Source: Bacteroidales bacterium
GTDB lineage: Bacteria > Bacteroidota > Bacteroidia > Bacteroidales > UBA12170
Length of the DNA stretch: 38,966 nucleotides
Direction of reading: 5' to 3'
NCBI GenBank assembly: GCA_027858955.1
Contig: JAQIBR010000085.1
Coordinates: 1 to 38,966, forward strand
Within the stretch, counting starts at the first letter, position 1. Every line of letters begins with the position of its first letter. This document shows, piece by piece, positions 27,108 to 33,498 of the stretch. The notes beneath the pieces are model-generated. The model saw only the letters and a program-made list of their open reading frames with translations, was not told where the DNA came from and searched no databases. The translations under genes were made by a program, and so were the position numbers.

Positions 27108-28202
27108 TTAATCAATTATCGCTAATAATGTTTGTGCTTTTGCTTCTGTCTCCTCCCATTCATTTTCAATTATTGAATCACGTGTAATTCCACCACCAAC
27201 ATAAATGGCAAAACTTTTTGGTAAAACCTGCATACATCTCAAATTCACAAAAAGATTCATCGAATCCTTTTTTATTGGTCCAAGAATTCCGGTATAATAT
27301 GCACGATTATGCTGTTCAGTTTTCAATATCAATGATTTAGAATTCTCCAATGGAATTCCACAAACTGCCGGAGTGGGGTGTAAATTCTTTACAATTTCAA
27401 AAACTTCAGATCGATTAAAAACTTGATTTACAATAAAATCGGTTCTTACATGAACCAAATTTCCAGCCTTTGCAGAGTAAGTATTAGAAACTTTTACAGA
27501 ATCGGAAACAGAATCTAAAACCTTCTTGACATAATTCCGCACATAAGCTTGTTCTTCAATTTCCTTATTCTCCCAAACAACTTCATCAATTAATCGATTA
27601 TTCAATACTTGTGTCCCTGCAAGTGCCATTGTTTGAATCCCACTTTCATCTTGTCTAAGCAAAAGTTCAGGAGTAGCTCCCATCCATATTTCGCCTGAAG
27701 GCAAATGAATCATATAGGTAAATGCCGTAGGATATTTTTCTGACAAACGTGTAAATAAATATATCAGTGGCTCTTCTTTTCGATGTTTAATAACAATTTT
27801 CGACAAAATTACTTTATCTAATTTGTCAGAACTTAATTCCTGCATAAACATATCAAAGGCTCTGGAATAATCCGATTTAGAAGTTGATTCATGAGTATAA
27901 TCAGCCTTCAGTTTTATATCCGGCAAGGCTTCCAAAATATTCTCAAGGGATTTAATGTCTGATGACTCATCAATAATATCGTCTGATTTTAAAAACCAAA
28001 TTGGTAAATTTTTTGTTACTTCAAAAGGAGCAAAAATAAATCCTTCATCCTGATTATCAACTAATTGATTTAGACCTTCGTAAGAAATCGGATTAAAAGA
28101 AACTATCGTAATAGTTTTAGTTTCCCCTGGCAAACTATAACGAGCAAAGGCAATTCCTTTGTCGAATAATAATTGATAAAATCGACTAAAAGATTCGTTC
28201 AT
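27108..28202 (-). CDS. menF: Isochorismate synthase
   Basis: A 364-residue chorismate-binding enzyme that converts chorismate to isochorismate, the first committed step of menaquinone synthesis. The catalytic domain covers about 105-362, with GATPELLL at 175-182, ALAGTQ near 193-198, HPTPAVCGIP at 275-284 and GGGITRDSIIENEWEET at 336-352. It begins directly after the stop of menI, so they are one operon. Related enzymes make isochorismate for siderophores or salicylate; the neighbouring MenI homologue favours menaquinone. The rest of the men genes are not in the window. Confidence 0.9.
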   Translation of the reverse strand: MNESFSRFYQLLFDKGIAFARYSLPGETKTITIVSFNPISYEGLNQLVDNQDEGFIFAPFEVTKNLPIWFLKSDDIIDESSDIKSLENILEALPDIKLKADYTHESTSKSDYSRAFDMFMQELSSDKLDKVILSKIVIKHRKEEPLIYLFTRLSEKYPTAFTYMIHLPSGEIWMGATPELLLRQDESGIQTMALAGTQVLNNRLIDEVVWENKEIEEQAYVRNYVKKVLDSVSDSVKVSNTYSAKAGNLVHVRTDFIVNQVFNRSEVFEIVKNLHPTPAVCGIPLENSKSLILKTEQHNRAYYTGILGPIKKDSMNLFVNLRCMQVLPKSFAIYVGGGITRDSIIENEWEETEAKAQTLLAIID

Positions 28203-28610
28203 CTATTTTAAAAGAATAAAATTAGTTAGGCGGGCGGTGGAAACCAGATCACCTTTTCCATCTTTAATTTGAATATCCCAAATATGAGTTTTTTTTCCAA
28301 CATGAATGGTACGGGCTTCGCCAAAAACCCATCCGCTTTTTACAGCCTTCACATGATTAGCCGAAATCCCTACACCACGAACATCTACATTTTTATCGGC
28401 CATTAAGACTGCCGAACCAACACTTCCAATTGTTTCGGCAAGAGCAACACTAGCCCCGCCGTGTAATATTCCAAAAGGTTGTCTTGTTCGTTCATCGACA
28501 GGCATTTTAGCTTTAATATACCCTTGTTCAACTATTAAGTATTCTATACCAAGCACTTCCATCATTGTGCCCTTACTGGTTTCATTCATTTGATCTAGAG
28601 AGAAGTTCAT
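28203..28610 (-). CDS. menI: 1,4-dihydroxy-2-naphthoyl-CoA hydrolase-type hotdog thioesterase
   Basis: A 135-residue hotdog thioesterase closely resembling Escherichia coli YdiI/MenI as I recall it, above all in MPVDERTRQPFGILHGG followed by ASVALAETIGS. H50 and E59 fall in the active-site positions. It would release DHNA from DHNA-CoA in menaquinone synthesis. Its TAG stop touches the ATG of menF, so the two are translated from one message, which supports the menaquinone role. A broader PaaI-type acyl-CoA thioesterase activity is the alternative. Confidence 0.85.
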   Translation of the reverse strand: MNFSLDQMNETSKGTMMEVLGIEYLIVEQGYIKAKMPVDERTRQPFGILHGGASVALAETIGSVGSAVLMADKNVDVRGVGISANHVKAVKSGWVFGEARTIHVGKKTHIWDIQIKDGKGDLVSTARLTNFILLK

Positions 28611-28639
28611 TTTTGTATCTGGAATTATCTGTTTTTTAG

Positions 28640-28647
28640 CAAAAATA
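28640..28647 (-). promoter_or_regulatory. -7 promoter box of the menI-menF operon
   Basis: Read on the minus strand the box is TATTTTTG, fitting TAnnTTTG, 30 bases before the menI ATG. It lies back to back with the box for the DksA-like gene at 28689. No -33 element is obvious. Confidence 0.45.
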
Positions 28648-28688
28648 AACTTAACTAATGGAATTGAGCTACGAATTCGGAGAAAATG

Positions 28689-28696
28689 TACATTTG
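28689..28696 (+). promoter_or_regulatory. -7 promoter box of the DksA-like gene
   Basis: TACATTTG matches TAnnTTTG exactly and lies 13 bases before the ATG at 28710, giving a very short leader. A TTG at 28664-28666 is 22 bases upstream as a possible -33. Confidence 0.5.
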
Positions 28697-28709
28697 TTAA
28701 AATTTTCAG

Positions 28710-29048
28710 ATGACTATCGAAGAGAAAATAAAATTAAAATCGCTGATCGAAAATAAGCTTAAGAGGTTAAATCTACAAATAATCGATTTAAAAGAGCTTA
28801 CTAAACCCATTGAACCCGATTGCGCAATTGGAAGAGTAAGCAGAATGGATGCCATAAATAATAAGAGTGTAAACGAAGCGGGTTTGCGTAAAAAAATAGA
28901 GCAAGTCAACGGTTTGGAATATGCTCTTTCTATATTCGATCAAGATGAATTTGAGAATTGTATAACTTGTAGAGACCGCATTCCTACTGGTCGATTATTT
29001 GTTATGCCTGAAAGTCGAAAATGTGTTCGTTGCGCTGGTTTGAGCTAA
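28710..29048 (+). CDS. TraR/DksA-family C4 zinc-finger protein
   Basis: A 112-residue protein with the DksA/TraR layout: an N-terminal helical coiled-coil half (about 1-75) with the D47-A48 tip region in GRVSRMDAI, and a C-terminal zinc finger with C84, C87, C105 and C108. Proteins of this family bind RNA polymerase through the secondary channel and adjust transcription, often with ppGpp. It is shorter than proteobacterial DksA (about 150 residues), as are many Bacteroidota members. It is divergent from menI and upstream of the DUF6452 operon. Its targets cannot be inferred. Confidence 0.85.
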   Translation: MTIEEKIKLKSLIENKLKRLNLQIIDLKELTKPIEPDCAIGRVSRMDAINNKSVNEAGLRKKIEQVNGLEYALSIFDQDEFENCITCRDRIPTGRLFVMPESRKCVRCAGLS

Positions 29049-29070
29049 TAATAATTCGTGTTACGGTTAG

Positions 29071-29101
29071 TTTGACAATTGCCAGCTCTTTGCTACCTTT
29101 G
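29071..29101 (+). promoter_or_regulatory. Consensus Bacteroidota promoter of the DUF6452 operon
   Basis: TTTG (29071-29074), a 19-base spacer, and TACCTTTG (29094-29101) match the -33 and -7 consensus with ideal spacing. This is the best promoter in the window. Transcription should start near 29108, 14 bases before the TTG start at 29122. Confidence 0.8.
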
Positions 29102-29121
29102 TTGTCGCTAAAAAAATCAAA

Positions 29122-29598
29122 TTGAAAAAAATTAGTTGGGTAATATTACTGTCTGTGGTGCTCGGGTTTTCTTCGTCCTGTTTGAAAAACGAAATATGCA
29201 GTCCGTATATAATTGACCTACAAGCAGGCATTTATAATTTTTCTGAATCTGATGGCATTATTGATACAATACCATCAAAAATTGATTTGGACACACTTTA
29301 TGGAATAACATTGGAAGATAATTATTTACTTCTGAATTCAACTGATACAGAGACTTTAAACTTTCCTTTGAATGATGCAAGCACTGAATGTAGTTTTATT
29401 CTCAGCTTTGGTCATACAAAAGATACTATACATTTTATCTACGAAAAGCATTTGCTCTTCAATTCTGTAAAATGCGGTGTTTCTTATACTTACTCTATAA
29501 TTAATATTGCTTATAGCACCAATCTTTTACAAGAAATAATATTAATCAACTCGGAAATAGATGTCAATTCAGCTGAAAATATTCAATTGGTTTTTTAG
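29122..29598 (+). CDS. DUF6452-family lipoprotein
   Basis: A 158-residue lipoprotein that starts at a TTG codon, the only sensible start between the promoter and the signal peptide (KKISWVILLSVVLGFSSSC, lipobox cysteine at residue 20). The mature part has few landmarks: CSPY near 26, ECSFILSFGHTKDTIHFIYE near 90-108, and a beta-rich pattern. I assign it to DUF6452 mainly because it is followed by a DUF6048 protein, a pairing I recall in Bacteroidota. Function unknown; location probably outer membrane or periplasm. Its last 38 bases overlap the next gene. Confidence 0.65.
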   Translation: MKKISWVILLSVVLGFSSSCLKNEICSPYIIDLQAGIYNFSESDGIIDTIPSKIDLDTLYGITLEDNYLLLNSTDTETLNFPLNDASTECSFILSFGHTKDTIHFIYEKHLLFNSVKCGVSYTYSIINIAYSTNLLQEIILINSEIDVNSAENIQLVF

Positions 29599-30331
29599 CA
29601 TTCTAATGCTAACATCAACATCGGCTTTGGCTCAACAAATCAATGCTGGCAAAGATGATGACAGGCTAAAAAAATCGGAAGCCCCGATTGAAGAAGGAAA
29701 GCCTGTAAAACAAAAAACATTTTTTAAGCGTGATCTTAAATTCGGGTGGGATGTAAGTAATTTGCTCGTTGGTGCTTTGTCATCACCCAGATTTGGTTTA
29801 GATTTTTCTATTGATTATTCGCTCAAACAGAATTTTTATGGTGTTGTGGAATTTGGTAAAAACAATTATTCAGATATAAGTGAGGCCATGGAATATTTTT
29901 CAGAAGGTACTTATGTCAGATTAGGTTTTGAATCGAATAAGCGTAAAAATGAAGAAGACTTAAGTCGCGATATATTCTATTTAGGGGCACGTTATGCATT
30001 TGCAAGCTTTCAACAAACGCTCGAAAACTATCAATCGACTTCAACCTATTGGCCAGTGGCAACTGGTGATCAGATTAGTTTTAATAATCAAGCTCATTGG
30101 GCTGAAGCATTATTAGGATTTAAAGTTGAAGTAATGAAAAATATGTATTTGGGGCTAGGATTTAGACTAAAATTTATGATTTTTCAATCAGGAGATGAAA
30201 CAATAAAACCTGCAATTTATGTTCCTGGTTATGGGAAAGCTTCTGGAAATATCACCATTGGTTTCAACTATAGCATCTATTACAACTTACCTTTAAATTA
30301 TTCCAAAAAAAATCCTAATCGTGCAAATTAA
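29561..30331 (+). CDS. DUF6048-family outer-membrane protein
   Basis: A 256-residue protein with a signal peptide ending at ALA-QQ near residue 25. The rest is a pattern of short amphipathic strands rich in aromatic residues and glycine (KFGWDVSNLLVGALSSPRFG, DFSIDYSLKQNFYGVVEFG, IFYLGARYAFASF), typical of an outer-membrane beta-barrel. It overlaps the DUF6452 gene by 38 bases and the next gene by 11, so it is in a tightly coupled operon. I recognise it as DUF6048-like; its role is unknown. Confidence 0.7.
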   Translation: MSIQLKIFNWFFSILMLTSTSALAQQINAGKDDDRLKKSEAPIEEGKPVKQKTFFKRDLKFGWDVSNLLVGALSSPRFGLDFSIDYSLKQNFYGVVEFGKNNYSDISEAMEYFSEGTYVRLGFESNKRKNEEDLSRDIFYLGARYAFASFQQTLENYQSTSTYWPVATGDQISFNNQAHWAEALLGFKVEVMKNMYLGLGFRLKFMIFQSGDETIKPAIYVPGYGKASGNITIGFNYSIYYNLPLNYSKKNPNRAN

Positions 30332-30989
30332 CAATTCGATATATTACCGTTTATTGCTGCTCTTGGTAATTGCATTTCCAAGTGTAATATATAGTCAGTC
30401 AGATACTTACCCTAAACAAATTGGAATAGGTTTGAAAGGCGGAACTACATACAACAACCTTGTCGTTAGTTTTCCTATCCAACAAATAAACAGCAACATC
30501 ATTCCATCTTACGGTTTAATATTTACATATATTGATAAAAAAACTGTTGGATTGCAATTGGAGATAAATTATATTACAAAAAGCTGGGAAGAAAAAACCA
30601 TTGACAATTATCTTTACAATGCAGAAATAAATTATCTGGAAATACCTATGTTCACCACTTTACATTTTGGTAATAGGTTTAAATTTATAATAAATTTTGG
30701 GCCATATTTAAGTATTTTGCTCGATCAAGTAGGAAATCTAGAATCTATACAAGATTCGGAGTATTTCCCTTATTACGAAAATAGAGTCCCTCGAAAAGGC
30801 GATTTTGGACTAAGCGGAGGAGCAGGTCTGCGCTTGAAAACCAAAGTGGGTTTATTTCAGCTGGAGATGCGTTATAGTCAGAGTTTTCAAAACCTTTATG
30901 ATCCTACTATAAGTAATCTCGATTATTCTGTAATGCAAACACTTGGAGTTTATCTGAGTTATCAATTTTTATTTTCTAATGACCGTTAA
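30321..30989 (+). CDS. Outer-membrane beta-barrel protein (PorT/OMP_b-brl_2 type)
   Basis: A 222-residue protein starting at GTG (no ATG is available in the signal region), with a signal peptide (about 9-25, ending SVIYSQ). The mature chain shows the alternating strand pattern of the small outer-membrane barrels of Bacteroidota: IGIGLKGGTTYNNL, LQLEINYITKSW, INYLEIPMFTTLHFG, FGLSGGAGLRLKT and YLSYQFLF. The ...YLEIPM... stretch is a hallmark of PorT-family and porin-family barrels. It overlaps the genes on both sides by 11 bases. No specific function is assigned. Confidence 0.75.
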   Translation: MQINNSIYYRLLLLLVIAFPSVIYSQSDTYPKQIGIGLKGGTTYNNLVVSFPIQQINSNIIPSYGLIFTYIDKKTVGLQLEINYITKSWEEKTIDNYLYNAEINYLEIPMFTTLHFGNRFKFIINFGPYLSILLDQVGNLESIQDSEYFPYYENRVPRKGDFGLSGGAGLRLKTKVGLFQLEMRYSQSFQNLYDPTISNLDYSVMQTLGVYLSYQFLFSNDR

Positions 30990-31632
30990 AACTTCCATTC
31001 TTTTGTTCGATTTGGATGGTACACTTACCGATCCAAAAGAAGGCATCATCAATTCGATACATTATTCATTAAAAAAGAAAGGGATAATTGAGAATCATCC
31101 TGAAGAATTACTGAGTTTTATTGGTCCTCCCCTGCATATTTCATTTAAAAATCGCTATCATCTAAGCGATGAAGAAGCCTTTGAAATGGTAAGGGTTTTT
31201 CGTGAATATTTTGCTGATAAAGGAATATTTGAAAATGTACTTTATTCAGGAATATTCGAATTATTAAAAGAACTTAAAAAGCAAAATAAAATAATTTCTC
31301 TTGCTACCTCAAAACCAACTTATTACGCAAAGCAAGTGATAGATCATTTTAATATTTCACCATTTATAGATTTCATTGCCGGAGCTAATAGAGGTGGAAG
31401 TAGAACTGAAAAAAAAGAAATAGTCGCTTATGCAAAAGAAATCACTGGAAACCAACAAAACGCAGAATACTTAATGATTGGCGATAGAGAATTCGATATA
31501 ATTGGAGCGCATTACAATAATGTTGAAGCTTGTTGGGTTGGTTATGGATACGGCCAAGAAAAAATTGTTATGAAGGAAAAGCCTGAATATACTTGTCAAA
31601 TAGTTTCGGAGCTCTCCCGCTTATTGCTGTAA
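30979..31632 (+). CDS. HAD-family hydrolase (phosphoglycolate phosphatase-like)
   Basis: A 217-residue cytoplasmic HAD phosphatase of subfamily IA. Motif I is FDLDGTLTD with D11 and D13, motif II is in LATSKP near 108, and motif IV is GDREFDIIGA near 164-173. A helical cap lies between motifs I and II. The likely substrate is a small phosphorylated metabolite such as phosphoglycolate or a nucleotide. It is the last gene of the overlapping operon (11-base overlap), an odd companion for three envelope proteins. It is followed by a weak CTGTAA/TTACAG hairpin with five T at 31627-31667. Confidence 0.85.
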   Translation: MTVKTSILLFDLDGTLTDPKEGIINSIHYSLKKKGIIENHPEELLSFIGPPLHISFKNRYHLSDEEAFEMVRVFREYFADKGIFENVLYSGIFELLKELKKQNKIISLATSKPTYYAKQVIDHFNISPFIDFIAGANRGGSRTEKKEIVAYAKEITGNQQNAEYLMIGDREFDIIGAHYNNVEACWVGYGYGQEKIVMKEKPEYTCQIVSELSRLLL

Positions 31633-31683
31633 CAAAAAGCAATCATAGAAATATTTTTACAGTTTTTACCTTGATTTAATTCT

Positions 31684-31743
31684 CTCGCTAAGCCGCCGAG
31701 CCACTAAGTTCTATTTGCTATGCACTTTTGCGCCTTTGCGTGA
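31684..31743. repeat. Intergenic dispersed-type repeat (CGCTAAG class)
   Basis: The gap between the HAD gene and hipB carries a stretch with near-periodic words (CGCTAAGC, CGCCGAGC, CACTAAG). It is followed by an approximately complementary arm (TTTTGCGCCTTTGCGTGA). It is GC-richer than its surroundings and has no coding frame. Stretches of this look are common intergenic repeats in bacterial genomes of several phyla. A boundary role for the hipBA module is possible but unproven. Confidence 0.45.
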
Positions 31744-31802
31744 ATAAATTATATTAAATAAAAAATATTTCTGGTTTAATATCTTCAATTAAATCATAAA
31801 AA

Positions 31803-31816
31803 AGCATTTTATTGCT
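31803..31816. promoter_or_regulatory. Candidate HipB operator, distal copy
   Basis: AGCATTTTATTGCT is an imperfect palindrome that resembles the perfect one at 31844-31857. The centres are 41 bases apart, close to four helical turns, with the -7 box between them. Confidence 0.5.
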
Positions 31817-31826
31817 TTTTATTGAT

Positions 31827-31834
31827 TATATTTG
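31827..31834 (+). promoter_or_regulatory. -7 promoter box of hipBA
   Basis: TATATTTG matches TAnnTTTG exactly and sits between the two palindromes. Transcription would begin near 31841, which excludes the longer frame starting at TTG 31832 and supports the ATG at 31859. Confidence 0.6.
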
Positions 31835-31843
31835 CATTTAAAT

Positions 31844-31857
31844 AGCAATATATTGCT
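31844..31857. promoter_or_regulatory. Candidate HipB operator, proximal copy
   Basis: AGCAATATATTGCT is a perfect 14-bp palindrome ending one base before the hipB start codon. Autoregulatory operators of HipB-type antitoxins lie in this place, so repression by HipB or HipBA is likely; this is inference. Confidence 0.6.
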
Positions 31858-31858
31858 T

Positions 31859-32161
31859 ATGAATTATAATATTTTATTAAATCAGGACATACTTTTAGAT
31901 TTAGGCAAAAAGCTAAAGTTGCATCGTTTGAATCAGAATCTAAGTTCCGCTGAATTAGCTAAAAAAAGCGGGGTCAGCGTCAGAACAATAACAGGATTTG
32001 AACGGGGAGAGAAAAATATTTCGCTTTTAAATTTGATCGAGTTACTTAGAGTGTTAAAACTGGTTGACAGGCTCAGTGAACTAATACCAGAACTTCCAAG
32101 AATCAGTCCTTTGGAATTGATTGAAATTGAAAAGAAAAGAAGAAAAAGAGCAAGAAAATAA
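31859..32161 (+). CDS. hipB: HipB-type XRE-family antitoxin
   Basis: A 100-residue helix-turn-helix protein. The Cro/C1-type domain spans about 13-70, with LSSAELAKKSGVSVRTITGFERGEKN as the two DNA-contact helices and NISLLNLIELLRVLKLVDRL behind them. The tail is basic (KKRRKRARK). It would neutralise the HipA kinase and repress its own promoter. The stop codon directly touches the ATG of hipA. I start at the ATG at 31859; an in-frame TTG at 31832 lies inside the promoter box. Confidence 0.9.
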   Translation: MNYNILLNQDILLDLGKKLKLHRLNQNLSSAELAKKSGVSVRTITGFERGEKNISLLNLIELLRVLKLVDRLSELIPELPRISPLELIEIEKKRRKRARK

Positions 32162-33418
32162 ATGGGAATTGAAGTTTATATATGGGAAAAATACGTTGGA
32201 GCACTTGTTAAAACTCCCGAAGGAATCGCATTTCAGTATAATCCCGATTTTAAGAAATCTGATCTGGAGCTCTCTCCAATCAATCTCCCCTTAAATGGTA
32301 AAGAAGTTTACATCAATGAAAATGAATGGAAAGCCACAGAAGGGATACCTGGACTCATTTATGACTCATTGCCTGACTCATTCGGAAACAATCTTCTTAC
32401 AACCTACTTCTTAGATAAAGGTCTTTCAGAAAAAGACATCGATGTTTTTGCCAAACTTCAATATATCGGATCTCGTGGAATGGGAGCTCTGGAATATCGA
32501 CCCGCTACAGAAATAGAACAAAAAAAGGATGTAATTTCCTTAGATGAAATTGAAAAAATATCATTTATCGCGACAAAGGGCAAAGAAGCACTGAATACGA
32601 ATCTCGAAGACAAAAAAGCTTTACTTCAAATTCTTCATATTGGAACTTCGGCTGGTGGTGCACGAGCTAAAGCATTAATCGCCATAAACAAGAATAATGG
32701 AGATATAAAATCCGGTCAACTTCAGCTTGGAGCTGATTATGAATATTACATAATCAAAATTGATGGGGTCAATAAAAAAGAATTGTCCGAGCCAAGTGGT
32801 TATGGAAGACTGGAATATTCATACTCTCAAATGGCCTTAGATTGTAGTATACAAATGTCCATTTGTTCATTATATAATAATTTGCACTTTCTAACAAAAA
32901 GGTTTGATCGAAATCAAAACGGAGATAAAATCCATGTACATTCGTTATGCGGCCTCCTCGGGCTTGATTATAACCAAGTTGGGCAATACTCTTATGAACA
33001 ATACTTTATGACAGCACGTAAGTTAGGCCTCGGTCAAAATTCAATGGAAGAAATATTCAAAAGAATGGTCTTTAATGTATTAGCACACAATTGTGACGAT
33101 CATACTAAGAATTTTTCTTTCATAATGGATCAAGTAGGAAATTGGTCTTTGAGCCCTGCCTTTGACCTTTGTTATTCCTATGATAGTTCTAATGAATGGG
33201 TTGATGGACACAATATGAGAATAAATAATAAAAGAATAGGTCTTACGTATGCTGATCTAATGATTGTTGGACAAAAATTCAACATCAAGAAACGAAAGGA
33301 GATAATCGTAAAAATTAAATCTGTCGTAGATAAATTTCAGGATTATGCTAAAAGAAACCATGTAAAACAACAATTAATCAACGAAGTGGAAAAGAATCGA
33401 CCAAGAATAGAAATTTGA
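32162..33418 (+). CDS. hipA: HipA-family serine/threonine kinase toxin
   Basis: A 418-residue HipA kinase, near the length of E. coli HipA (440). The N-terminal subdomain (about 1-115) contains GLIYDSLPDSFGNNLL and GSRGMGALEY. The flexible P-loop with the autophosphorylation serine is HIGTSAGGARAKA, with S163. KRFDR is near 246-250. The catalytic segment is HNCDDHTKNFSF (309-320), and the metal-binding SPAFDL has D335. HipA toxins phosphorylate glutamyl-tRNA synthetase or other translation factors and cause growth arrest or persistence; the target here is unknown. It forms one operon with hipB and ends at a terminator. Confidence 0.92.
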   Translation: MGIEVYIWEKYVGALVKTPEGIAFQYNPDFKKSDLELSPINLPLNGKEVYINENEWKATEGIPGLIYDSLPDSFGNNLLTTYFLDKGLSEKDIDVFAKLQYIGSRGMGALEYRPATEIEQKKDVISLDEIEKISFIATKGKEALNTNLEDKKALLQILHIGTSAGGARAKALIAINKNNGDIKSGQLQLGADYEYYIIKIDGVNKKELSEPSGYGRLEYSYSQMALDCSIQMSICSLYNNLHFLTKRFDRNQNGDKIHVHSLCGLLGLDYNQVGQYSYEQYFMTARKLGLGQNSMEEIFKRMVFNVLAHNCDDHTKNFSFIMDQVGNWSLSPAFDLCYSYDSSNEWVDGHNMRINNKRIGLTYADLMIVGQKFNIKKRKEIIVKIKSVVDKFQDYAKRNHVKQQLINEVEKNRPRIEI

Positions 33419-33447
33419 TAGTAAGAAAAATCAAAGAAGACAATTTA

Positions 33448-33483
33448 AACAGCGAAAGGAAATATCCAATCGCTGTTCTTTTT
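33448..33483 (+). terminator. Terminator of hipBA
   Basis: The arms AACAGCGA (33448-33455) and TCGCTGTT (33470-33477) form an 8-bp stem, extended by GGA/TCC inside the loop, followed by CTTTTT. It lies 29 bases after the hipA stop, between convergent genes. Confidence 0.8.
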
Positions 33484-33498
33484 AGTTTTGCAAAGGTA

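Noticed and set aside
31684-31743. Possible CRISPR-like array because of the near-periodic words
   Set aside because: The words are only about nine bases, are not identical and have no spacers of regular size; it is a short dispersed-type repeat.
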